Source of the DNA: Pseudomonadota bacterium
GTDB lineage: Bacteria; Pseudomonadota; Gammaproteobacteria; Burkholderiales; Burkholderiaceae_C
Assembly: GCA_021816585.1 (NCBI GenBank)
Contig: JAKAXL010000004.1
Coordinates: 1 to 49,963 of the forward strand
Direction: 5' to 3'
DNA length: 49,963 bases
The position numbers and the translations under genes were made by a program. The notes below the pieces were generated by a model. That model was not told where the DNA came from, did not search any database, and worked only from the letters and a program-made list of their open reading frames with translations. This document shows, in pieces, positions 43,148-49,963 of this stretch (its first letter is position 1; every line of letters begins with the position of its first letter).

Positions 43148-43462
43148 ATGCATGAGATTTCACCACTGGTCATCAATCTGATCATTTTTGTCCTGTCCAT
43201 TTACGTCGGTTATCACGTGGTCTGGAACGTGACCCCGGCGCTGCATACGCCGCTGATGTCGGTGACGAATGCGATTTCCGCGATCATCATCGTCGGCGCG
43301 ATGCTGGCGGCGGCGCTGACGGTTACCCCCGTGGGACGCATCATGGGCATGCTGGCGGTGGCGATGGCCTCCGTCAACGTGTTTGGGGGATTCCTCGTGA
43401 CCCGGCGCATGCTGGCGATGTTCAAGAAGAAGGAGCGGGCGACGCCGTCCGCCGGCGCCTGA
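43148..43462 (+). CDS. pntAB: NAD(P) transhydrogenase subunit alpha part 2 (membrane)
   Basis: A 104-residue membrane protein with three hydrophobic segments (about 7-25, 37-60 and 65-87) and a Lys-rich end. It matches the small membrane domain that is fused to PntA in E. coli. It lies 29 bases after pntAA and 31 before pntB, in one operon. Confidence 0.93.
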   Translation: MHEISPLVINLIIFVLSIYVGYHVVWNVTPALHTPLMSVTNAISAIIIVGAMLAAALTVTPVGRIMGMLAVAMASVNVFGGFLVTRRMLAMFKKKERATPSAGA

Positions 43463-43493
43463 GCGCCGCGAACGCCACAGCCAAGGATTTGTC

Positions 43494-44933
43494 ATGACCC
43501 TCAGCATGAATCTGGTCACCCTGTTGTACCTCGTCGCCTCGGTGTTTTTCATCCAGGCCTTGAAGGGACTTTCCCACCCGGCAAGCAGCCGTCGGGGCAA
43601 TCTGTTCGGCATGCTCGGCATGACCATCGCGGTACTGACCACGGTGGCGCTGATCGTGAAGATCGGCGGTGACGCCGGAGTCTCCGGACTGCTTTATGTA
43701 TTGATGGCGCTGGTGGTCGGCGGCGCCATCGGCGCCGTCATGGCGCAGCGCGTGCAGATGACCAAGATGCCCGAGCTGGTGGCCTTCATGCACAGCATGA
43801 TCGGCCTGTCGGCGGTGTGCATCGCGATCGCCGAGGTGGCGGAGCCGCATGCCTTCGGGATCGTCGCGGCGCCGGGCATGGCGCTGCCGCACGGCAACCG
43901 TGTCGAGCTGTTCATCGGCACGATCGTCGGCGCCATCACGTTCAGCGGTTCGGTGATCGCCTTCGGCAAGCTGTCGGGCCGCTACAAGTTCCGGCTGTTC
44001 CAGGGGGCCCCGGTGCGTTTTCCGGCGCAGCACAAGCTCAACCTGGTGCTGGCGCTGGCCACCATCGGGCTGGGCATCGACTTCTGGTATGGCGCGCAGT
44101 GGGCGCCCTTCCTGCTGATGCTGGCGCTGGCCTTCGTGCTCGGGGTGCTGATCATCATCCCGATCGGCGGTGCCGACATGCCGGTGGTCGTGTCGATGCT
44201 CAACAGTTATTCGGGCTGGGCCGCGGCGGGAATCGGTTTCTCGCTGGAAAACAGCATGCTGATCATCGCCGGATCGCTGGTCGGCTCGTCCGGCGCGATC
44301 CTGTCGTACATCATGTGCAAGGCGATGAACCGCTCGTTCTTCAACGTGATCCTGGGCGGTTTCGGCGGCGAGTCGGGTGGCGCCTCGGAGGCGGGTGCGC
44401 AGCAGCGCAGCGTTCGCTCGGGAAGTGCCGATGACGCCGCGTTCATCCTGGCGAACGCCGAAAGCGTGATCATCGTTCCCGGCTACGGGCTGGCGGTGGC
44501 GCGCGCGCAGCATGCGCTGAAGGAACTGGCGACCAAGCTCACCGAGCACGGGGTCAGCGTGAAGTATGCGATCCACCCGGTGGCGGGACGCATGCCCGGC
44601 CATATGAACGTGCTGCTGGCCGAGGCCGAGGTTCCGTACGACCAGGTATTCGAGATGGAAGACATCAACCCCGAATTCGCGCAGGCCGACGTCGCGGTCG
44701 TGCTGGGGGCCAACGACGTGGTCAATCCGGCGGCCCGGAATGATCCGAAATCCCCGATCGCGGGCATGCCCATCCTGGACGCGTACAAGGCGAAGACGGT
44801 GATCGTCAACAAACGATCGATGGCCACCGGCTACGCCGGGCTGGATAATGAACTGTTCTACCTCGATAAAACCATGATGGTGTTCGGGGATGCCAAAAAG
44901 GTCATCGAGGACATCGCGAAGGCCGTTGAATAA
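43494..44933 (+). CDS. pntB: NAD(P) transhydrogenase subunit beta
   Basis: Membrane domain plus the soluble NADP(H)-binding dIII domain. The 479-residue product has eight or nine hydrophobic segments up to about residue 290. The dIII domain (about 310-479) has VIIVPGYGLAVARAQHA, YAIHPVAGRMPGHMNVLLAEA and the MEDINPEF and VVLGANDVVNPAA motifs. A clear intrinsic terminator follows. Confidence 0.96.
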   Translation: MTLSMNLVTLLYLVASVFFIQALKGLSHPASSRRGNLFGMLGMTIAVLTTVALIVKIGGDAGVSGLLYVLMALVVGGAIGAVMAQRVQMTKMPELVAFMHSMIGLSAVCIAIAEVAEPHAFGIVAAPGMALPHGNRVELFIGTIVGAITFSGSVIAFGKLSGRYKFRLFQGAPVRFPAQHKLNLVLALATIGLGIDFWYGAQWAPFLLMLALAFVLGVLIIIPIGGADMPVVVSMLNSYSGWAAAGIGFSLENSMLIIAGSLVGSSGAILSYIMCKAMNRSFFNVILGGFGGESGGASEAGAQQRSVRSGSADDAAFILANAESVIIVPGYGLAVARAQHALKELATKLTEHGVSVKYAIHPVAGRMPGHMNVLLAEAEVPYDQVFEMEDINPEFAQADVAVVLGANDVVNPAARNDPKSPIAGMPILDAYKAKTVIVNKRSMATGYAGLDNELFYLDKTMMVFGDAKKVIEDIAKAVE

Positions 44934-44971
44934 GGGGACGCAGAGGCTTTGCGGTCCCGGAATCCGCGTTG

Positions 44972-45000
44972 AAAAGGCCGCCCGACCGGGTGGCCTTTTT
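44972..45000 (+). terminator. Intrinsic terminator after pntB
   Basis: AAAAGGCCGCCC pairs with GGGTGGCCTTTT around a 4-base loop, ending in five T. The A/T flanks make it a two-way terminator in form. Confidence 0.92.
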
Positions 45001-45101
45001 GTTTGCGCATTTCTTGCGTTATCATCCGCATATTCAACCGTCGCGTAGCTGCGGGCAGGCGGTGTCCGAACCTGATCGCCCAACCACCACTGGAGGTGTC
45101 G

Positions 45102-45404
45102 ATGTCCTCGTATAAGGAATTGTTGTCGCAAATCGAAGTGCTGAAGCAGCAGGCCGAATCCCAGCGCAAGGCGGAGATTGCCAGCGTCGTCACCGATATT
45201 CGCGCAAAAATGCAGGAGTACGGCATCAGCGCGAGCGACCTGGGTTCCGGCGGACGCGGCTCGCGCAGCAAGGGCATGACGGTGGCCGCCAAGTACCGTC
45301 ATCCGCGCACCGGCGAGACCTGGACCGGCCGCGGCAAGATGCCCAAGTGGCTGCAGGCCGAGGTCAACACCGGCAAGCGCAAGGAAGATTTCCTGATCGT
45401 CTGA
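45102..45404 (+). CDS. H-NS family nucleoid-associated protein
   Basis: A 100-residue DNA-binding protein that silences AT-rich DNA. An N-terminal coiled-coil oligomerisation region (about 1-45) is followed by a basic Gly/Ser/Arg linker (about 48-58). The DNA-binding domain has the core motif TWTGRGKMPKWLQ. A TGGAGGTG site supports the ATG at 45102. A -10-like TATCAT lies at 45020-45025. Confidence 0.93.
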   Translation: MSSYKELLSQIEVLKQQAESQRKAEIASVVTDIRAKMQEYGISASDLGSGGRGSRSKGMTVAAKYRHPRTGETWTGRGKMPKWLQAEVNTGKRKEDFLIV

Positions 45405-45749
45405 AGACGCGGCGGGGCGCCGCGGGTCCCCGAAGGGCCCCGCGACCGCACGCTGTTCGACCCGCCCGATCACGCGGCGCCCTCCCGACGGGGACGGCGC
45501 CGCGTATGTTTTGTGGGGTGGATGCGACGGATCGCCGGATCGTCGAAGATATCCCGGAAGAATGATGTGTTTTCGAAAAAGCATGCGTGCGCAACTGAAT
45601 GCCGCAGAATGATTGCAATGCGCAACAATCGTCAGGATTGCCGGATTCGCTGGTCTGTTGGAAAGTTTTGATGTAAATACTTACTCTTCGTAACACTGTT
45701 CGTGTACCTTCTTGTCGCATATTCCTCGAAGAATTGCACAAGAAGCCCC
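45405..45749. other. Gap between the H-NS gene and the Crp/Fnr-type gene, AT-rich in its right half
   Basis: The first half holds a CGCGGG/CCCGCG hairpin (about 45421-45444), a likely H-NS gene terminator. From about 45545 to 45749 the sequence becomes unusually AT-rich for this genome, with runs such as TTTTGATGTAAATACTTAC. It may contain the promoter and binding sites for the next gene. No convincing gene was found. Confidence 0.5.
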
Positions 45750-46496
45750 ATGAAAGCCAAAGACGTTCTCAATTTGCCTAGGTGTTGCCCTTGGATGTCG
45801 GGGCTGGACGACACCGACCTTCAGCAGGTGCAGCGCGAGCTGCAGATCCAGAGCTTCGAGCCCGGCACGGTGGTGTGCCGGGCCGGCGAGCCCACCCGGC
45901 ATTGGGTCGGCGTGTTCAGCGGCCTGTTGCTGGTGCGCCGCCCGCCGGATCGCCTCGGCCCGTCGGTCGCCGTGGCGCCCGGCGGCTGGCTCGGCGAGGA
46001 CACGCTGGCGCGTTTCGAGCCCTGGGCCGACGACGTCGTCGCGTTGCGCAAGAGCCATGTCGGGCTGCTGCCGGCGCAGACCTACTTTCGCCTGCGCGAA
46101 CGCAGCCTCGCGTTCAACCACGTGCTGCTGGCGCGCCTGGAGCAGCGCATGCGCATTTGCATGCAATCCGTGCAGGCCGGGCGTGCCGGCGGCGCCGACG
46201 AGCGCGTCGCGCAGGCCCTGCTCGGGCTGTTCGACCCGGTTCTGCATCCCGCGGTGGGGCAGACTCTGCGCGTCACCCAGGAAGAACTCGCGGAGATCTG
46301 CCGCTTGTCGCGCCAGCGCGTCAACCAGGCGCTGCAGCGCCTGGGCTCGCTGGGAATGCTGCGGCTGCGCTACGGCGGTCTCGAGCTGGTCGCCGCGGAG
46401 GCGCTGCGGCAGTTCGCAGGCCATGGGGTCAACGGCGTGGCGCTGCGCGACCCGCCGGTGCTCGAACGGCCGGCCGGCGAGCAGCACTGGGCCTAG
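45750..46496 (+). CDS. Crp/Fnr-family transcriptional regulator
   Basis: A 248-residue regulator with a cNMP-type beta-roll (about 20-130), a dimer helix and a Crp-type helix-turn-helix near the C-terminus (TQEELAEICRLSRQRVNQALQRL). The roll lacks the Arg-Ser phosphate-binding motif of cAMP receptors. The N-terminus has only a Cys-Cys pair and not the Cys set of Fnr, so the effector is unknown and probably neither cAMP nor an Fnr-type cluster. ATG 45750 is used. An in-frame start at 45702 is possible. The upstream AT-rich region may be its control region. Confidence 0.87.
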   Translation: MKAKDVLNLPRCCPWMSGLDDTDLQQVQRELQIQSFEPGTVVCRAGEPTRHWVGVFSGLLLVRRPPDRLGPSVAVAPGGWLGEDTLARFEPWADDVVALRKSHVGLLPAQTYFRLRERSLAFNHVLLARLEQRMRICMQSVQAGRAGGADERVAQALLGLFDPVLHPAVGQTLRVTQEELAEICRLSRQRVNQALQRLGSLGMLRLRYGGLELVAAEALRQFAGHGVNGVALRDPPVLERPAGEQHWA

Positions 46497-46631
46497 ACCT
46501 GGGCGGCGGCGGCGCCCCGGGATCCGCGGCCTCGCGTGCGACCGCAGCGCCGGCCGGGGAAGGTCCGTGGCTGCGTCGACGCTGCCGCCGGCAGGCACTC
46601 GCGCAGGCCGACGCCGTTGGCGCCGCGCCCC

Positions 46632-46637
46632 TAGAAT
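46632..46637 (+). promoter_or_regulatory. Candidate -10 box for the mla operon
   Basis: TAGAAT about 80 bases before the mlaF ATG, in the 220-base gap after the Crp/Fnr-type gene. No clear -35. Confidence 0.35.
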
Positions 46638-46716
46638 GACACCTCCTTCCCGCGGTCCCGCCCCGGAGCCATCCGGGGCGCCGGCGATCCAGCCGGCGCC
46701 GACCCGCCTGTCCTGC

Positions 46717-47550
46717 ATGTCCGAATCCTCCGCGAAAGCCCTGGTCGAGTTCGAACGCGTCGACTTCTCGTACGACGCGCGTGCGGTGCTGGGCGCGATC
46801 AGCCTGCGCGTGATGCCGGGCGAGGTGGTTGCCGTGATGGGCGCCTCCGGCGGCGGCAAGACCACGCTGCTGCGGCTGATCGGCGGCCAGTTGCGCCCGG
46901 ACGCCGGCGACGTGCGATTCGACGGCGAGAGTGTTGCGCAGATGTCGCATGCGCGCCTGTACGCGGCGCGTCGGCGCATGGGCATGCTGTTTCAGATGGG
47001 CGCGCTGTTCACCGACCAGACCGTGTTCGAAAACGTGGCCTTCGCGCTGCGCGAGCACACGCGCCTGCCCGAGTCGATGATCCGCGACCTCGTGTTGATG
47101 AAGCTGCACGCGGTCGGGCTGCGCGGAGCGCGCGACCTGTACCCCGCGCAGCTGTCCGGGGGCATGGCCCGACGCGTCGCGATGGCACGCGCGGTCGCGC
47201 TCGATCCGGCGCTGGTGATGTACGACGAGCCCTTCGCCGGGCTCGACCCGATCTCGCTGGGCATTTCGGCGCGGCTGATCCGCACCCTCAACGACGCGCT
47301 GGGCCTGACCAGCATCATCGTCTCGCACGACGTCGAGGAGACCTTCACCATCGCCGATCGCGTGTTCATCCTCGGCAACGGACACCTGCTCGCGCAGGGC
47401 ACGCCGCAGCAACTGCGCGACAGCACCGAGCCGCTGGTGCGGCAGTTCGTGCGCGGCGAGCCCGACGGGCCCGTGCGCTTCCACTATCCGGCGCCGGAAC
47501 TGCGCGAGGATTTCCTCGGCGCCGACACCGGGCGGGGGATGCGGCCGTGA
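46717..47550 (+). CDS. mlaF: Phospholipid-transport ABC ATPase MlaF
   Basis: ATPase of the MlaFEDB complex that moves phospholipids between the inner and outer membranes. The 277-residue product has Walker A GASGGGKTT, the Q loop, the ABC signature LSGGMARRVAMARA, Walker B ALVMYDEPFAGLD and the switch His in SHDVEE. Its stop overlaps the mlaE GTG by four bases. Confidence 0.94.
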   Translation: MSESSAKALVEFERVDFSYDARAVLGAISLRVMPGEVVAVMGASGGGKTTLLRLIGGQLRPDAGDVRFDGESVAQMSHARLYAARRRMGMLFQMGALFTDQTVFENVAFALREHTRLPESMIRDLVLMKLHAVGLRGARDLYPAQLSGGMARRVAMARAVALDPALVMYDEPFAGLDPISLGISARLIRTLNDALGLTSIIVSHDVEETFTIADRVFILGNGHLLAQGTPQQLRDSTEPLVRQFVRGEPDGPVRFHYPAPELREDFLGADTGRGMRP

Positions 47551-48335
47551 ACGCGCTGTTGCAGCTGCTGCGCGGCGTCGGCGCGACGACGCGCCGCGTG
47601 CTGGGAGACCTCGGATGGGGCCTGCGGCTGTTCCTGCGGCTGCTGGTGCTGCTGCCGGGCGCCTTCCGGCGTCCGCGCCTGGTGGCCCAGCAGGTGTATT
47701 TCCTGGGCAACGATTCGCTGCTGATCATCGCGGTATCGGGACTGTTCGTCGGCTTCGTGCTCGGCCTGCAGGGCTACTACACGCTGTCGCGCTACGGCGC
47801 GTCGAGCTCGCTGGGCATCGTCGTCGCGTTGTCGCTGGTGCGCGAACTCGGACCGGTGGTGACCGCCCTGCTGTTCGCCGGACGCGCCGGAACCTCGCTG
47901 ACGGCGGAGATCGGCCTGATGAAGGCCGGCGAGCAGCTCGCAGCGATGGAAATGATGGCCGTCGACCCGCTGGCGCGGGTGCTCGCGCCGCGCTACGCCG
48001 GGGGCATCCTCGCGATGCCGCTGCTGGCCTGCGTGTTCAGCGCGGTCGGCATCGTCGGCGGCTACGTCGTGGGGGTGCTGCTCATCGGGGTCGACTCCGG
48101 TCAGTTCTGGGGCCAGATGCAGTCGGGCGTGGACGTGTTCAAGGACGTCGGCAACGGCGTCATCAAGAGCCTGGTCTTCGGCGTCGCGGTCACCTTCGTC
48201 GCGCTGTATCAGGGCTGGCGTGCCCAGCCGACCCCGGAAGGCGTCTCCAGGGCGACCACGCGCACCGTGGTCGTGGCGTCGCTGGCCGTGCTGGGCCTGG
48301 ATTTCCTGCTCACGGCGCTGATGTTCAGCACCTGA
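47547..48335 (+). CDS. mlaE: Phospholipid-transport ABC permease MlaE
   Basis: A 262-residue inner-membrane permease with about five or six hydrophobic segments. It has the MlaE-family GLQGYYTLSRYG, LVRELGPVVTALLFAGRAGTS and EIGLMKAGEQLAAMEMM segments. The GTG start lies within the mlaF stop (GTGA). Confidence 0.94.
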   Translation: MNALLQLLRGVGATTRRVLGDLGWGLRLFLRLLVLLPGAFRRPRLVAQQVYFLGNDSLLIIAVSGLFVGFVLGLQGYYTLSRYGASSSLGIVVALSLVRELGPVVTALLFAGRAGTSLTAEIGLMKAGEQLAAMEMMAVDPLARVLAPRYAGGILAMPLLACVFSAVGIVGGYVVGVLLIGVDSGQFWGQMQSGVDVFKDVGNGVIKSLVFGVAVTFVALYQGWRAQPTPEGVSRATTRTVVVASLAVLGLDFLLTALMFST

Positions 48336-48358
48336 ACCCGCAGCGCAAGGACTACATC

Positions 48359-48823
48359 ATGGATAAGCGTTCCACCGACGTCTGGGTCGGACTGTTCGTG
48401 CTCATCGGCGCCGCCGCGCTGCTGTTCCTGGCGCTGAAGGCCGGCAACCTGCTGAGCGTGAATTTCGGGCCCAGCTACGATGTGATCGCCCGCTTCGACA
48501 ACATCGGCGGCCTGAAGACCGACGCGCCCGTGAAAAGCGCGGGCGTGGTGGTCGGACGGGTCTCGTCGATCCGCTTCGACAACCAGACCTTCCAGGCCGA
48601 CGTGACGCTGGCGCTGGACCAGCGCTATCAGTTTCCCACCGACACCTCGGCGAAGATCCTCACGTCCGGGCTGCTGGGGGATCAGTACGTTGGGCTCAGT
48701 CCCGGCGCCTCGGAAAAGAATCTTCGCAATGGCGACGTGATTCAAAACACGCAATCCGCCATCGTCCTGGAGAATCTGATCGGGCGTTTTCTCTACAACA
48801 AGGCCGCCGAGGGCGGCAAATAA
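48359..48823 (+). CDS. mlaD: MCE-domain lipid-transport protein MlaD
   Basis: A 154-residue protein with one N-terminal membrane anchor (about 9-28) and one MCE domain (about 38-115) that forms a hexameric ring in the periplasm. The DNIGGLKTDAPVKSAGVVVGRV and GLLGDQYVGLSPG segments are characteristic. It begins 23 bases after mlaE. Confidence 0.94.
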   Translation: MDKRSTDVWVGLFVLIGAAALLFLALKAGNLLSVNFGPSYDVIARFDNIGGLKTDAPVKSAGVVVGRVSSIRFDNQTFQADVTLALDQRYQFPTDTSAKILTSGLLGDQYVGLSPGASEKNLRNGDVIQNTQSAIVLENLIGRFLYNKAAEGGK

Positions 48824-48860
48824 GTCCGGATCCACCGGCAGGCATGTGCAGGAGAATTCC

Positions 48861-49676
48861 TTGAACTTTCGTTCCGAAGCCATCGCGAGCCGCGGCCCCT
48901 GGCGGGCCGCGGCATTGCTGCTGGCGGGTACGCTGCTGCTCGGAGGTTGCGCCACGCGCGATCCGCAGGATCCGCTGCAGCCCTACAACCGCGCGATGTT
49001 CGCCTTCAACCGCAATCTCGACAAGGTGGTGATGAAACCGGTCGCCACCGGCTATCGCAACATCACCCCGAAATACGTGCGCGAAGGGGTGAGCAATTTC
49101 TACGGCAACCTCGAAGACGTCTGGTCGGTCGGCAACGACTTTCTGCAGGGGCATGTTGCGCTGGGTTTCAACGGCATCATGCGAGTCGGGGTCAATACCG
49201 TGTTCGGGCTGTTCGGGCTGATCGACGTGGCCACGCCGATGGGCCTGTACCGGCACCCCAACGGCTTCGGTCTGACGCTGGCGCGCTGGGGTGTGCCGTC
49301 GGGGCCGTATTTCGTGATGCCGTTCTTCGGCCCGTCGACGTTGCGCGACGCGCCGGCCACGGTGGTGGACCTGATCTACAACCCGGTGCTCGATCTGTCC
49401 TCGAACGTGAGCACGCGCAATCAGTTGATCGCGATGCACTACATCAGTCTTCGTGCATCGCTGCTCAGCACCACCGATCTGCTGGACCAGATCGCCATCG
49501 ACCCCTACGTGTTCACGCGGGATGCCTACCTTCAGAGGCGGCACGCCCAGGTCGAGGCGGTGCGTCACACCGGGATCCTGGCCATGGAGCCTTCCGACGA
49601 TTCCGGAGCGGGGGGCGCGGGCGCCGAGTCCGCGCAGGAGCCGGCGTCGGAGGCCAGCCAGGCGGCGAAGCCCTGA
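48861..49676 (+). CDS. mlaA: Outer-membrane lipoprotein MlaA (VacJ)
   Basis: Removes phospholipids from the outer leaflet of the outer membrane. The 271-residue product has a lipoprotein signal ending in LLGGC, then DPLQPYNRAMFAFNRNLDK and the NFYGNLEDVWSVGNDFLQG and PYFVMPFFGPS motifs. The TTG at 48861 is chosen because AGGAG lies 6 bases upstream. A GTG at 48846 would add five residues. The C-terminal 30 residues are Ala/Ser/Glu-rich. It lies inside the mla operon, unlike in E. coli, where mlaA is elsewhere. Confidence 0.94.
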   Translation: MNFRSEAIASRGPWRAAALLLAGTLLLGGCATRDPQDPLQPYNRAMFAFNRNLDKVVMKPVATGYRNITPKYVREGVSNFYGNLEDVWSVGNDFLQGHVALGFNGIMRVGVNTVFGLFGLIDVATPMGLYRHPNGFGLTLARWGVPSGPYFVMPFFGPSTLRDAPATVVDLIYNPVLDLSSNVSTRNQLIAMHYISLRASLLSTTDLLDQIAIDPYVFTRDAYLQRRHAQVEAVRHTGILAMEPSDDSGAGGAGAESAQEPASEASQAAKP

Positions 49677-49743
49677 AGGCGCGGCTCGCCAACCTCGAGA
49701 TCCATCCGGCCCCGCGGGGCCGGTCCCCCTTGCGGAGATGACC

Positions 49744-49963
49744 ATGATTGCCAAGATTCGATTCCTGTTCCTGCCGTTGCTGCTGGGGTGTACGCTGGGC
49801 GTCGTCGCCCACGCCGATCCGCTGCCGCCCCCGGTGGAGGTGGTCAAGCATCTGACCGATTCGGTGATGACCGCGGTTCGCGACGACCCCGCGCTGAAGG
49901 CCGGCGACCAATCCAAGGTCGAGCAGCTCGTCGAGACCAAGGTGCTGCCCTTCCTCGACTTCC
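49744..49963 (+). CDS. mlaC: Phospholipid-binding protein MlaC, N-terminal part (cut by window end)
   Basis: The first 73 codons are visible. A signal peptide (about 1-26, ending in AHA) is followed by VVKHLTDSVMTAVRDDPALKAGD and the start of the VLPFLDF segment typical of the Ttg2/MlaC family. The periplasmic product shuttles phospholipids between MlaA and MlaD. A CGGAG site precedes the ATG. Confidence 0.88.
   Translation, partial: MIAKIRFLFLPLLLGCTLGVVAHADPLPPPVEVVKHLTDSVMTAVRDDPALKAGDQSKVEQLVETKVLPFLDF

Noticed and set aside
43422-45584. A 720-codon minus-strand frame opposite pntB
   Set aside because: The plus strand encodes an intact PntB with all motifs. The opposite frame is His/Arg/Gln-rich with no homology.
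45563-45613. A 16-codon open frame in the gap before the Crp/Fnr-type gene
   Set aside because: It has no ribosome site, no amino acid bias suggesting attenuation and no terminator after it.

Overview
The window is a dense, very GC-rich stretch of a bacterial chromosome. Gene order and gene families point to a betaproteobacterium of the order Burkholderiales: tsaB-rimI-uracil-DNA glycosylase, purC/purE/purK, recA-recX-sucC-sucD, a PTS trio of EIIA(Man)-HPr-EI without a permease, a three-gene pnt transhydrogenase, an mla operon with mlaA inside it, and an H-NS protein. The species cannot be fixed from this sequence alone. No rRNA, tRNA, insertion sequence or CRISPR array was found.

Layout. 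0.2-5.5 kb: dacB (minus), then tsaB-rimI-udg-pyrF-moaC (plus). 5.6-6.8 kb: a compositionally different two-gene islet on the minus strand, a glycine-zipper membrane protein and a DUF7079-like protein arranged like an effector-immunity pair, inserted between moaC and tldD. 7.1-11.8 kb: tldD, a cytochrome b561, an aromatic-amino-acid attenuator with its own leader peptide, a DAHP synthase gene and purC. 11.8-15.5 kb: a YbbN-type thioredoxin (minus), purE-purK and a Sua5-type tsaC. 15.5-19.7 kb: recA behind a LexA box, recX, sucC and sucD. 19.7-20.1 kb: six tandem copies of a hairpin-forming intergenic repeat. 20.3-22.6 kb: a TerC-family membrane protein, a PP2C phosphatase and an FHA protein.

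22.6-33.0 kb is a minus-strand block. In transcription order it holds a lipoprotein, EIIA(Man), HPr, an OmpR-type response regulator and its sensor kinase, enzyme I, an M48 metalloprotease with TPR-like tail, a PglL/WaaL-type ligase and pyruvate kinase. The PTS here has no sugar permease, so it is probably regulatory, and a two-component system sits between HPr and EI. 33.1-40.2 kb: a thioredoxin-fold protein, then a tripartite RND efflux cluster (TolC-like, HlyD-like, RND permease) followed by a YgaP-like (DUF2892) membrane protein and a CsoR/RcnR/FrmR-family sensor. A CsoR-type operator candidate covers the cluster promoter, and a related site lies in a rare-codon patch inside the RND gene. 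40.3-45.4 kb: mnmA and nudJ (minus), pntAA-pntAB-pntB and an H-NS gene. 45.4-50 kb: an AT-richer gap, a Crp/Fnr regulator and mlaF-E-D-A-C, with mlaC cut by the window end.

The observations most worth following up are the complete attenuator (leader peptide, three mutually exclusive pairings, terminator) before the DAHP synthase gene, the islet with an effector-immunity layout, and the RND/DUF2892/CsoR-like cluster with its operator candidates and an unusual ligand set in the sensor.
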